Assembly: GCA_018609785.1 (NCBI GenBank)
Contig: JAHEOE010000092.1
Span: forward strand, 1 to 7,625
Source of the DNA: Minisyncoccota bacterium
Lineage (GTDB): Bacteria > Patescibacteriota > Minisyncoccia > SW-4-49-11
DNA length: 7,625 bases
Direction of reading: 5' to 3'
The notes beneath the pieces are model-generated. The model ran no database searches and was not told the origin of the DNA. It saw only the letters and a program-made list of their open reading frames with translations. A program made the position numbers and the translations under genes. Shown here piece by piece: positions 1 through 7,195 of this stretch (position 1 is its first letter; each line of letters begins with the position of its first letter).

Positions 1-4
1 ATTC

Positions 5-33
5 TTCCCTTTCTCGGAGATTCACGCTACAAT
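5..33 (+). promoter_or_regulatory. Weak candidate promoter upstream of the HIT gene
   Basis: TACAAT at 28-33 resembles a sigma-70 -10 box. A 17-bp spacer would place the -35 box at 5-10 (TTCCCT), which matches TTGACA at only three positions. The site lies 34 bp before the ATG at 68 in an AT-rich leader without a Shine-Dalgarno motif. The window begins at base 1, so a better -35 or an upstream gene cannot be excluded. If real, it would start the operon that runs to recJ. Confidence 0.25.
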
Positions 34-67
34 ACACATAACGAACGTAAAATTAATATAACGATCT

Positions 68-454
68 ATGGCCTCTATCTTCACCAAAATTCTCAATAAA
101 GAAATCGACGGACATGTAATAACCGAGACGGAAAGATTCTTTGCCATTCTCGATAAGTTCCCCACCCAACCGGGGCACACGTTAGTTATTCCCAAGGAAG
201 AGACGGACTATATCTTTGATCTGGATGATGATACCTATCAGAAATTGTGGCAGGAGGTTCGTCGAGTAGCTCGGGCGATTGAACGAGTTACCGGTGTCCA
301 AAAAGTCGGCATTAAGGTGGAAGGATTGGAGATTCGGCACGTGCACGTACATCTAATCCCTATTAATAAAGCGGCTGACTTTAACGGTACGGTTTCGGTC
401 CCCGAAGAAGAACAAGCTCGGATGCGTGATCGAATCGCGAATGAGTTACATTAA
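68..454 (+). CDS. HIT-family (histidine triad) nucleotide-binding protein
   Basis: This 128-residue protein is a histidine triad protein, a family of small cytoplasmic dimers that bind nucleotides and hydrolyse nucleoside phosphoramidates or dinucleoside polyphosphates. The signature HVHVHLIP spans residues 91-98, with the catalytic triad histidines at 91, 93 and 95. The N-terminal IFTKILNKEID (4-14) and the PGHTLVIPK block (35-43) are the usual first strands of the HIT fold. The length is normal for the HINT branch. The N-terminal cysteine pair found in zinc-binding HIT members is absent, as it also is in E. coli HinT. The usual Asn/Gln-rich stretch before the triad is shortened to VEGLEIRH (84-91). 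The ATG at 68 is chosen because the conserved N-terminus begins right after it; no Shine-Dalgarno precedes it. ftsK starts 17 bp downstream, so the genes are probably co-transcribed. The physiological substrate cannot be read from sequence. Confidence 0.93.
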   Translation: MASIFTKILNKEIDGHVITETERFFAILDKFPTQPGHTLVIPKEETDYIFDLDDDTYQKLWQEVRRVARAIERVTGVQKVGIKVEGLEIRHVHVHLIPINKAADFNGTVSVPEEEQARMRDRIANELH

Positions 455-471
455 TAACGCAAAAGCCGGGT

Positions 472-2640
472 ATGGGACAAAAGAAAACACGGAAAAAGAA
501 TACTGCAAAATTGGAACGAAGTCCTGAAGTTTGGCAAACGGTTTGGGGGATTGTCATCCTCGGGGTCGGTCTGGCTTTGGGATTAAGCCTTATCCGTCCG
601 GAAGGAGCGGTCGGTACCCAAGTGAGTACTCTGCTTGAGCGTACGTTTGGTATCGGACGAGTGGTTGTTCCTGTGTTTGTATTGGGGGCCGGTGTGGGGC
701 TCTTGCGTAAGACCAATCCCTTGGGCTGGCTTTCTTTTGGGTTATATGTCGGGATCTTTTCCATTCTTCTCGGGATTGTGCATCTGTTTGTGAGAGCGCC
801 TCTGGTATGGGAGCAAGCGTTTGTCCCTCAGGGCGGCGGTTTTGTTGGCGGTCTTATAGCCGGTGCCGGTGTGTGGGGACTTGGCGTATGGGGAGCGACG
901 ATCCTTTTAATTACGCTTTTTGTGGCGCTTCTTGTGATTATTTTTAACATTTCGTTCTCGATTGATCCGTTGTGGGATAAGCTGACGGCGCGTATTCGGC
1001 GTTCGTCTTCCCAATCTTCTTCTCAACCGAGTGGTTCCGGTGCACAGACATCTCCCGTTTATCCCGAACAGACGGAAAAAGAATCCGGCGAAAAACCGGA
1101 TACGCAATCTACCGAATCGTCGGTATCAGAGACCAAAGAAGAGCCGGTTTCTTCCGGCGGAGGCGGGAGTGTTCCCGTAAGCTTTCCGCACTATGACGGT
1201 CCTTCGCTTGATTTATTGGAACCACTTAAAGCATCCGATGAGCCCGACAGCGGTAATTTGGAAGAGAAGAAGGAGACCATTCAATCGACCTTGCGTAACT
1301 TTGGCATTGAAGTGGAAATGGGCGAGGTTCATCAAGGGCCGACGGTGACCCGGTATCTTTTGCGACCGGTGAATGCCGTTAAACTTTCACGTATTACCGC
1401 GCTTCAAAACGATATCGCGCTTTCGTTGGCAGCGGCAAATATTCGAATTGAAGCTCCGGTTCCCGGGTACTCCTACGCGGGGATTGAAGTACCCAATGTG
1501 AAACGCGCCGTTCTGAGGCTGCGCGCGCTTTTGGAGTCCGAACCCTATCAGGGGGGAGAGATGGATCTGCCGTTGGCATTGGGAAAGAATATTATGAACG
1601 AGCCCGTGGTAGTGGGGTTGGAAAAAATGCCGCATCTTCTGATGGGAGGAACAACAGGTTCGGGGAAGTCCATGCAACTTCATTCCATGATTTTGAGTTT
1701 GCTTTACAGTAATTCTCCCGAAACGTTGCGTCTTATCTTTGTGGATCCGAAGCGCGTGGAGCTTTCCATGTATAATAATATTCCTCATCTTCTGACTCCG
1801 GTTATTGTGGAGGAGGAAAAGGTGGTCAACGCCCTTAACTGGTGTGTGCAAGAAATGGAACGACGGTATCAAATCGTGGCGTCGGTTGGGTGCCGGGATA
1901 TCGGCGCTTATAATGAGTACGTCAAATCGGGTCGTCTGGTGGAGACTCCGAATGGCGAAGAAGAATATGAGCCTTTGCCCTATATTGTCGTTGTTATTGA
2001 CGAACTTGCGGATCTGATGCATTCACGTAAAAAAGAGGTTGAAGCGCCGATTGTGAGTATTGCCGCCAAAGCGCGCGCCGTGGGTATTCATCTGATTTTA
2101 GCCACTCAACGTCCGTCCGTGGATGTGGTAACCGGGCTTATTAAAGCCAATTTCCCCGCGCGTATCGGTCTTAAAGTGGCGTCCAATCCGGATTCCCGTA
2201 CCATTCTGGATGCGTCCGGAGGAGAACATCTGTTGGGGAACGGAGATATGCTGTTCAGCGGTTCGGATATCGGACAGTTACAGCGTATTCAGGGCGCGTA
2301 TGTTTCAAGTAAAGAGATGAATGATGTCATAGAAGCTGTCAAGCGGAGCGGACCGCCGACGTTTGATCCCAATGTGGTGGAATCAAACCAGCCGGGCGGC
2401 GGACGAGGTCTTGCCGGTACTGAAAGCGGGGGAGGAGATGCCAAATTTGATGAGGCCAAGGAAATTGTGGTTGCGTCTCAAAAAGCATCGGCGTCTTATA
2501 TTCAACGTCGTTTGCAAGTGGGGTATTCACGCGCGGCCCGTATTGTGGATGAGCTGGAAGAAGCGGGAATTGTCGGGCCCGATCGAGGATCCAAACCGCG
2601 TGAAGTGTTAGTTAGCAGTCTGGAAGAAGAGGACGTATGA
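472..2640 (+). CDS. ftsK: DNA translocase FtsK/SpoIIIE
   Basis: This 722-residue membrane-anchored ATPase pumps double-stranded DNA through the division septum and helps segregate and resolve chromosome termini. The N-terminus is basic (residues 2-13), followed by four or five hydrophobic segments (about 22-41, 61-79, 84-107, 122-138, 140-162). A Ser/Glu/Thr/Gly-rich linker spans about 175-240. The motor includes the alpha domain (about 247-340), Walker A GGTTGSGKS at 392-400 with the catalytic Lys399, and Walker B YIVVVIDELADL at 504-515 with Asp510 and Glu511. The C-terminal gamma winged helix (about 656-722) contains IQRRLQVGYSRAARIVDELE, the DNA-reading element that recognises KOPS/SRS-type polar sequences. 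The linker is short compared with E. coli FtsK (over 1300 residues), so the protein is closer in size to SpoIIIE. No Shine-Dalgarno is visible before the ATG at 472. The stop codon overlaps the next start in ATGA, which suggests translational coupling to the RodZ-like gene. Confidence 0.97.
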   Translation: MGQKKTRKKNTAKLERSPEVWQTVWGIVILGVGLALGLSLIRPEGAVGTQVSTLLERTFGIGRVVVPVFVLGAGVGLLRKTNPLGWLSFGLYVGIFSILLGIVHLFVRAPLVWEQAFVPQGGGFVGGLIAGAGVWGLGVWGATILLITLFVALLVIIFNISFSIDPLWDKLTARIRRSSSQSSSQPSGSGAQTSPVYPEQTEKESGEKPDTQSTESSVSETKEEPVSSGGGGSVPVSFPHYDGPSLDLLEPLKASDEPDSGNLEEKKETIQSTLRNFGIEVEMGEVHQGPTVTRYLLRPVNAVKLSRITALQNDIALSLAAANIRIEAPVPGYSYAGIEVPNVKRAVLRLRALLESEPYQGGEMDLPLALGKNIMNEPVVVGLEKMPHLLMGGTTGSGKSMQLHSMILSLLYSNSPETLRLIFVDPKRVELSMYNNIPHLLTPVIVEEEKVVNALNWCVQEMERRYQIVASVGCRDIGAYNEYVKSGRLVETPNGEEEYEPLPYIVVVIDELADLMHSRKKEVEAPIVSIAAKARAVGIHLILATQRPSVDVVTGLIKANFPARIGLKVASNPDSRTILDASGGEHLLGNGDMLFSGSDIGQLQRIQGAYVSSKEMNDVIEAVKRSGPPTFDPNVVESNQPGGGRGLAGTESGGGDAKFDEAKEIVVASQKASASYIQRRLQVGYSRAARIVDELEEAGIVGPDRGSKPREVLVSSLEEEDV

Positions 2641-3266
2641 GTGAGCGTCGAATTTCCATTGCTCGGGTCGTGGCGAAGTATCGTCAACGCAAAAATCTTT
2701 CGTATGAGGAGTTGGCGGATATGTTGAATGTGTCCGAGACTTGTTTGCGGGATCTGGAGGAAGGACGACTTACGACGTATTCGTTGGAGGAACTCAGACG
2801 AGTTCTCAAGCGGTTTGCGTATGTTTGCGATCTGGATTTTACTCGAGTTTTGGAGCTTTGTGAAAAAGAATATCAAGAACACCGGGAAAACGAAGCTTCC
2901 CAAGTTCGGTCTGCTGTGTGGCTTACACCTCGGTTATTGCGGTATCTCGCTTTGGGAGGGGTAGCTTTGGTAATAGTGGGGTATGTGAGTATTCAGGCGT
3001 ATACATTTGCGCGCCGGCCCGCTTTGCAATTATCCTCTCCCGATCGGTTTGAGACGGTTCAAAACGCTTCATATACGTTGGACGGGTCGCTCAATCCGGA
3101 CCATACGTTGAACGTAAACGGCTCCCGTGTTAAAGTATCTTCCAAGGGAACCTTTGAATTACAGTTTCGGTTACAGGCGGGATACAATACATTACGTCTT
3201 CTTGTGGAAAAACCGAGCGGACAAACTCAAACCAAGACCAAAATTATTTACTATGAACAAGCCTGA
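2637..3266 (+). CDS. RodZ-like membrane protein: HTH, one TM helix, Ig-like exported domain
   Basis: This is a 209-residue bitopic protein. An XRE/HTH_25-type helix-turn-helix lies at 7-62, with YEELADMLNVSETCLRDLEEG (23-43) and a following helix LEELRRVLKRFAYVCDLD, the arrangement of the RodZ cytoplasmic domain. A basic/aromatic juxtamembrane stretch leads into one transmembrane helix at about 101-124. The outside part (about 129-206) is a beta-rich module with a VNGSRVKVSSKGTFELQF core and a LQAGYNTLRLLVEK strand, resembling the Ig-like/glucodextranase-B-type repeats on many exported proteins. RodZ links MreB filaments to the membrane to guide cell-wall elongation; a shape role here is inference, and no mreB is in view. 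The start is an ATG overlapping the ftsK stop, preceded by AAGAGGA (2627-2633) at unusually short spacing. Its 3' end overlaps the enolase start by 14 bp. A membrane-bound transcription factor is the main alternative. Confidence 0.8.
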   Translation: MSERRISIARVVAKYRQRKNLSYEELADMLNVSETCLRDLEEGRLTTYSLEELRRVLKRFAYVCDLDFTRVLELCEKEYQEHRENEASQVRSAVWLTPRLLRYLALGGVALVIVGYVSIQAYTFARRPALQLSSPDRFETVQNASYTLDGSLNPDHTLNVNGSRVKVSSKGTFELQFRLQAGYNTLRLLVEKPSGQTQTKTKIIYYEQA

Positions 3267-4515
3267 CACCACCATATCTGCCATTTATGGTTACGAAATA
3301 CTTGATTCCCGCGGGAATCCCACTGTGGCCGCGGTGGTAAGTTTAGCCGACGGAAGTCAAGGAAAAGCCTATGTCCCCTCTGGAGCGTCCACCGGGACGT
3401 ATGAAGCGGTTGAACTGCGTGATAAAGATTCCGAGCGGTACGACGGCAAGGGGGTGCAAACTGCGGTTAGAACAGTGAATACAACCATTGCCGATACTTT
3501 GAGGGGAACGGATGCTGCTTATCAAGAAAATCTGGATAAGACCCTTATTGATCTGGATGGAACTTCCAATAAAGAACGACTGGGAGCGAATGCCATCCTG
3601 GGAGTGTCATTAGCTTCCGCGCGCGCCACAGCTCACGCAGTCGGTAAAGAACTCTATGAACATCTTCATGAACTGTATATCAATTCTTACGGGCCTGTTT
3701 CGATAACCATGCCGCAACCGGCGTTGAACGTCATTAACGGCGGTGAACACGCGGACTCGGGACTTGACGTACAGGAGTTTATGATTCTTCCGCAACGCAA
3801 AGAAATCAGGGAAAATCTTCGTATCGCGGCGGAGAGTTATCACGCGCTCAAGAGATTGTTGGTCGAACGCGGGTATCAGATCGGTGTCGGAGATGAAGGC
3901 GGGTTTGCGCCTCGTTTGGAAACGCCGAAAGAAGCGTTGGATCTTCTGAAGGAAGCGATAAAAATCGCCGGACATATTCCGGGGACGGACGTTACGTTCG
4001 GACTTGATGTGGCCGCCGGTGAATTCTATGAGGGAGAAGAGAGCTATAGATTTCAGGGAGAGCGGGTGAGTTCCGAATATTTGGCACAGGTGTATGACAC
4101 ATGGTTTGCCGACTATCCGTTGGAGACTATTGAAGATCCGTTCGCTGAAGATGATACGCATGCTTGGCAGAGATTTCGGGCCAACCTCCCGGAGGGAATA
4201 GGTCTCATCGGAGATGATTTATTGGTCACCAACACCTCTCGTATTCAAATGGGTATTGAGCAAGGGTTGGCGAACGGGCTTTTGGTTAAACCCAACCAAG
4301 TGGGAACTCTTTCGGAGACGTTCGCGGCAATCGCACGTGTTTATCGGGAAGGTTGGGACATTATGGTTTCTCATCGTAGCGGGGAAACGAGTGATACGTT
4401 CATTGCCGACTTGGCGGTGGCCGTTGGCGCGCGGCGGATCAAGAGCGGCGCTCCCGCTCGCGGTGAACGAACGGCGAAATATAACCGTCTTCTCGAAATC
4501 GAATATAAAAATTAA
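3253..4515 (+). CDS. eno: Enolase (phosphopyruvate hydratase)
   Basis: Enolase converts 2-phosphoglycerate to phosphoenolpyruvate in lower glycolysis; it is cytoplasmic and Mg-dependent. The 420-residue protein is slightly shorter than the usual 425-435. Visible family blocks are EILDSRGNPTV near the start, SGASTGTYEAVELRD, LGANAILGVSLA, NGGEHADSG (His166) with QEF (Glu175), and GDEGGFAP with the catalytic acid Glu215. The Mg ligands are Asp252 (LDVAAGEF), Glu294 (IEDPF) and Asp321 (GDDL). The catalytic base is Lys346 in VKPNQVGTLSET. SHRSGET (373-379) and the substrate Lys397 in IKSGAP complete the site. All catalytic residues are present. The start is the ATG at 3253, because the frame upstream (back to 3127) translates to unrelated sequence lying inside the RodZ-like gene. 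No Shine-Dalgarno is seen, so the 14-bp overlap probably serves translation by coupling. Minor departures are Pro after the catalytic Lys and Gly in place of Ser in the AASEF block. Confidence 0.98.
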   Translation: MNKPDTTISAIYGYEILDSRGNPTVAAVVSLADGSQGKAYVPSGASTGTYEAVELRDKDSERYDGKGVQTAVRTVNTTIADTLRGTDAAYQENLDKTLIDLDGTSNKERLGANAILGVSLASARATAHAVGKELYEHLHELYINSYGPVSITMPQPALNVINGGEHADSGLDVQEFMILPQRKEIRENLRIAAESYHALKRLLVERGYQIGVGDEGGFAPRLETPKEALDLLKEAIKIAGHIPGTDVTFGLDVAAGEFYEGEESYRFQGERVSSEYLAQVYDTWFADYPLETIEDPFAEDDTHAWQRFRANLPEGIGLIGDDLLVTNTSRIQMGIEQGLANGLLVKPNQVGTLSETFAAIARVYREGWDIMVSHRSGETSDTFIADLAVAVGARRIKSGAPARGERTAKYNRLLEIEYKN

Positions 4516-4528
4516 TACCAACTATTTT

Positions 4529-5137
4529 ATGAGTGAAGAACAAAATCAATCTCAACCCCAATCCACGGAGCAATTTTTGATTCTTGTTGTGGATGATGAT
4601 GAGTTTATTCGAAATATGTATACCGAACGTCTGGAACAGGAACCCGACTTTCGGGTGCGTACGGCCGATGACGGCCTGGAAGCTTTGCAAATTATGACCG
4701 AAAAAGAACAACCGGATCTGGTATTTACGGGGATTATTATGCCGCGTATGAACGGATTTCAGTTGATTGAGGCGATGCAAGAACGAGTGCGCTTGGCCAA
4801 CATTCCGGTCATGATTTCCAGCCACATGGGGCGTCAGAAAGACAAAGAGCAGGCGGATGCGTTGGGGATCAAACACTTTATCGTACGTGAGCAGACTACG
4901 CCCAATCAAGTGGTGGATATTATGCATGACGAACTGGTCAGGCGAGGAGATACGTATATTTTGCGGATCGATCCCGAATTCGGAGACTATAAGAAGTTTG
5001 TGAATGATCAATTTCCGACCGGTGCGTGTAGTGAGTGTGAGCAAAAGCATAAACTTCCCATTGAGCTTCGGTTGGTGGGTAAAGATCCTGAATACCGTTA
5101 CGCGGTCAATGTGCGGTGTGATAAATGCCGTGGTTAG
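4529..5137 (+). CDS. Pseudo-receiver (response-regulator-like) protein with C-terminal CxxC pairs
   Basis: This 202-residue protein has a CheY-like receiver fold at about 16-137. The acidic pocket is present in LVVDDDEF (Asp22-24). However, the phospho-acceptor position in PDLVFTGIIMP is Gly68 where receivers have Asp. Ser98 occupies the conserved Ser/Thr site, and the conserved Lys before the cis-Pro is Arg120, followed by Glu rather than Pro. Phosphorylation at the classical site is therefore not possible, and the domain is better read as a binding or dimerisation module. The C-terminal part (about 142-202) carries CSEC (167-170) and CDKC (197-200), a spacing that fits a zinc ribbon, with no recognisable DNA-binding helix-turn-helix or enzyme domain. 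No histidine kinase lies nearby. The start at 4529 gives a polar leader (SEEQNQSQPQ) just before the first strand; the open frame further upstream lies within eno. It follows eno by 13 bp with no Shine-Dalgarno. The function is unknown. Confidence 0.85.
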   Translation: MSEEQNQSQPQSTEQFLILVVDDDEFIRNMYTERLEQEPDFRVRTADDGLEALQIMTEKEQPDLVFTGIIMPRMNGFQLIEAMQERVRLANIPVMISSHMGRQKDKEQADALGIKHFIVREQTTPNQVVDIMHDELVRRGDTYILRIDPEFGDYKKFVNDQFPTGACSECEQKHKLPIELRLVGKDPEYRYAVNVRCDKCRG

Positions 5138-5140
5138 GAA
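5136..5140 (+). promoter_or_regulatory. Ribosome binding site of recJ
   Basis: AGGAA overlaps the stop codon of the preceding gene and sits about 6-7 bases before the recJ ATG at 5147. It is the clearest Shine-Dalgarno-like site with normal spacing in the window, and it supports that start. The first four genes except the RodZ-like one have none. Confidence 0.6.
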
Positions 5141-5146
5141 CAATAT

Positions 5147-6976
5147 ATGGGAAAAACTTGGGACATAAAAAATCCTGCCATTACGGAACTGAAAGATGCC
5201 TTTCCCGAAGTGCCCGATTGGGTATTACAACTGTTGGCGAATCGCGGGTTCGGAGTAAAAGACGATCTGCATGCGTTTCTTTCTTCCGAGTACGAGCATA
5301 TTCATGATCCGTTTCTTATGGCGGATATGAAGCAAGCCGTTAAACGAGTGTTAACCGCGATCAAGGAACGGGAACAGGTGATGGTCCTGGGAGATTACGA
5401 TGCCGACGGGGTGAGCGGGGCTACCATTGTCTTTCATATGATTGCCGAGCTGACTCCGCTTTTGACTACTTCCGAGACGTCTCAGTTTATGCCCGGAGCG
5501 GATCGGGATGATTCTCGTCTGGTGCCGTATATTCCCGATCGGACGCAAGAGGGGTATGGGGTGAGTGATCAAGCGGTGGAATACGCCTTTCAAAATGGGG
5601 TAAATGTTCTGATTACCATTGACTGCGGAGTGTCCAATCATGATCGGCTGAAATTTTTGAAAGAGCACGGGGTGGATGTGATTGTTCTGGATCATCATTC
5701 CATTCCCGAGACTTTGCCTGAAGCGCATTCGCTTTTGATTCCCAAACGCGCCGATGATCCGTATCCTTTTGAAGAGCTTTGCGGCGCGGGACTGGCGTTT
5801 AAGTTCGCCCATGCGTTGGTCAGTGAAGCCCGTTTCCAAGGCCTGTCCGATCGGCTTCCCGAAGGGTATGAGAAGTGGTATCTTGACTTTGCCGCAATTG
5901 GAACGGTGGGGGATATGGTTCCGTTGCGAGGGGAAAATCGTATTTTGGTTACATATGGGCTTTATGTTCTTTCCAAAACGAAAAACAGCGGTCTCAGGGA
6001 GCTTCTTCGGCAGATGGATATTCAGACGGTGGTACGTCAAGACTCCAAAGAGCGTACGACAGATGAAGAAATTACCGTGCACACAGTAGGGTTTGAGATC
6101 GCGCCGCGTATTAATGCGGCCGGGCGTATTGACCATGCCAATCGGGCATTTGAACTGTTCCGGGCCCGTACGCGGGAGGAAGTCGAACCTTTGGCTCAAA
6201 AACTTACCGAACTGAACGCCGAACGGAAAGAACTCACCGAGCGTGTTGTTCGAGAAGTGGAAGAACGGTTGCGAGAAAAGGGAGATTTTGCCGATCGGGT
6301 CAAACTTGTTTTTGAGGGAGACAAAAATTGGCCGATCGGTGTTTTGGGAATTGCCGCTTCGCGTCTTATGGATACCTATTATCGACCGGTTGTGCTTTAT
6401 CAGGTCGGTGAAGAATATAATACCGCCTCTGCGCGTAGTATTCCCGGATTTCATATGGCCGAAGCCATTCAGAGCGTAATGCCGCATCTTGAAGCGGGCG
6501 GCGGACACGCTCAGGCGGGAGGTATGAGTTTTCAACCCAATAAAACAGAAACGATTAAAGATCAATTACAGACACGGGCGGATCAGTATTTGGACAAAGA
6601 TGCGTTAACGCCTCGAATTGTAGCAGATGCCGAAGTAAAAGCGGAGGATGTCACTTGGGAGCTGTATGATCTTGTGAATTGGCTTGCTCCGTTTGGGATG
6701 GGCAATCCCACACCCGTTTTTGTTCTCCGTAAGCTTCGTATTGAGCGGATTAAACTTGTGGGGTCGGATAAAAATCATGTGAAGGTGGAATTCAAGTCCC
6801 AGCAACACCAAGGCCAGCCCATTGACTTTCAGGCGATCGGGTTTAATTTGGCTGATACCGCCGCGGATCTTTTTGAAAATGAGATTGTGGACGTGGCATT
6901 TAAGTTGGATGTCAATGAGTGGCGAGATAAGCGAGAATTGCAGCTAAAGCTTCTGGATATCAGACATGAAGCGTAA
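5147..6976 (+). CDS. recJ: Single-stranded-DNA-specific 5'-3' exonuclease RecJ
   Basis: RecJ degrades single-stranded DNA 5' to 3' in recombinational and mismatch repair, in the cytoplasm, using Mn/Mg. The 609 residues are a little longer than E. coli RecJ (577). The DHH phosphoesterase core shows motif I GDYDADG (Asp83, Asp85, Asp87), LITIDCGVS with Asp159, the DHH triad at 182-184, and GTVGDMVPL with Asp256. PRINAAGR (320-327) follows. The DHHA1 domain has VLGIAASRLMDTYYRPVVL and the GGGHAQAGG loop (451-459), where the family usually reads GGHxxAAG. A C-terminal OB-like domain (from about 515) begins with WLAPFGMGNPTPVF. Between motif I and EGYGVS there is an extra loop (about 108-126: TTSETSQFMPGADRDDSRL). 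The start is the ATG at 5147, supported by AGGAA and by alignment of the N-terminus with the family. It is probably the last gene of the operon; a large antisense frame over it is a coding shadow. Confidence 0.96.
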   Translation: MGKTWDIKNPAITELKDAFPEVPDWVLQLLANRGFGVKDDLHAFLSSEYEHIHDPFLMADMKQAVKRVLTAIKEREQVMVLGDYDADGVSGATIVFHMIAELTPLLTTSETSQFMPGADRDDSRLVPYIPDRTQEGYGVSDQAVEYAFQNGVNVLITIDCGVSNHDRLKFLKEHGVDVIVLDHHSIPETLPEAHSLLIPKRADDPYPFEELCGAGLAFKFAHALVSEARFQGLSDRLPEGYEKWYLDFAAIGTVGDMVPLRGENRILVTYGLYVLSKTKNSGLRELLRQMDIQTVVRQDSKERTTDEEITVHTVGFEIAPRINAAGRIDHANRAFELFRARTREEVEPLAQKLTELNAERKELTERVVREVEERLREKGDFADRVKLVFEGDKNWPIGVLGIAASRLMDTYYRPVVLYQVGEEYNTASARSIPGFHMAEAIQSVMPHLEAGGGHAQAGGMSFQPNKTETIKDQLQTRADQYLDKDALTPRIVADAEVKAEDVTWELYDLVNWLAPFGMGNPTPVFVLRKLRIERIKLVGSDKNHVKVEFKSQQHQGQPIDFQAIGFNLADTAADLFENEIVDVAFKLDVNEWRDKRELQLKLLDIRHEA

Positions 6977-6992
6977 GCGGATATTATCCGTA

Positions 6993-7020
6993 TTGAGATG
7001 ACGTTTAGAAGCCATTTCAA
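6993..7020. repeat. 28-bp quasi-palindrome, copy 1
   Basis: The segment starts TTGAGATG and ends CATTTCAA, with an AGA/TCT-like centre, so it is nearly its own reverse complement. A second copy of the same length lies at 7168-7195, with about 19 of 28 identical positions in direct orientation. The two copies flank the long inverted repeat, so the whole 6993-7195 block has rough two-fold symmetry. Confidence 0.5.
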
Positions 7021-7056
7021 AAACATTCAACATTCTTTCAGTCTCGCTATCATACG

Positions 7057-7149
7057 CATATGAAGGTGACAGAGCGTATGAACGAATTTTGGGTATGGTA
7101 GGCCGTAGGCATTAAATGCCAGTGAATACGTCTCTGTCGCCTTCATATG
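7057..7149. repeat. Long inverted repeat (18-bp arms plus 5-bp extension, 46-nt loop)
   Basis: The left arm, CATATGAAGGTGACAGAG (7057-7074), is complementary to the right arm, CTCTGTCGCCTTCATATG (7132-7149), with a single U-G wobble. After one bulged T (7131) the pairing continues as CGTAT (7075-7079) with ATACG (7126-7130), giving 23 paired positions. The loop (7080-7125) holds a second small hairpin, GGCAT-TAA-ATGCC (7108-7120). An alternative pairing, CATACGC (7051-7057) with GCGTATG (7074-7080), would compete with the long stem. No T run follows, so a simple terminator is unlikely. No target-site duplication flanks the arms. A structured RNA or a small palindromic repeat element is possible. 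Confidence 0.75.
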
Positions 7150-7167
7150 GATCTAACCTTAATAACT

Positions 7168-7195
7168 TTGAGATGGGCTCTAGAGATGATCTCAA
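7168..7195. repeat. 28-bp quasi-palindrome, copy 2
   Basis: It begins TTGAGATG and ends GATCTCAA around a central CTCTAGAG. It is related to copy 1 at 6993-7020 in both direct and inverted orientation, because each copy is almost palindromic. It lies 18 bp beyond the right arm of the long inverted repeat. Confidence 0.5.

Noticed and set aside
3127..3252. 42-residue N-terminal extension of enolase
   Set aside because: The extension overlaps the RodZ-like coding sequence in another frame and has no similarity to enolase; the family N-terminus starts at the ATG at 3253.
4214..4528. 105-residue N-terminal extension of the receiver-like protein
   Set aside because: It is the +1-frame translation of the enolase 3' end; the receiver begins just after the ATG at 4529.
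4439..5143. 234-codon minus-strand frame over the pseudo-receiver gene
   Set aside because: It is antisense to a clear receiver fold, has a low-complexity His/Arg/Leu-rich translation and no family features.
5351..6565. 404-codon open frame on the minus strand within recJ
   Set aside because: It lies entirely antisense to a well-conserved recJ, its translation has no recognisable motif, and it has no ribosome binding site; it is a shadow of recJ codon use.
6978..6990. Rho-independent terminator after recJ
   Set aside because: The hairpin is only 5 bp with a 3-nt loop and no T run follows.
7057..7149. Miniature transposon with terminal inverted repeats
   Set aside because: The arms fit in size, but no target-site duplication flanks them and no transposase is nearby; kept only as a repeat.
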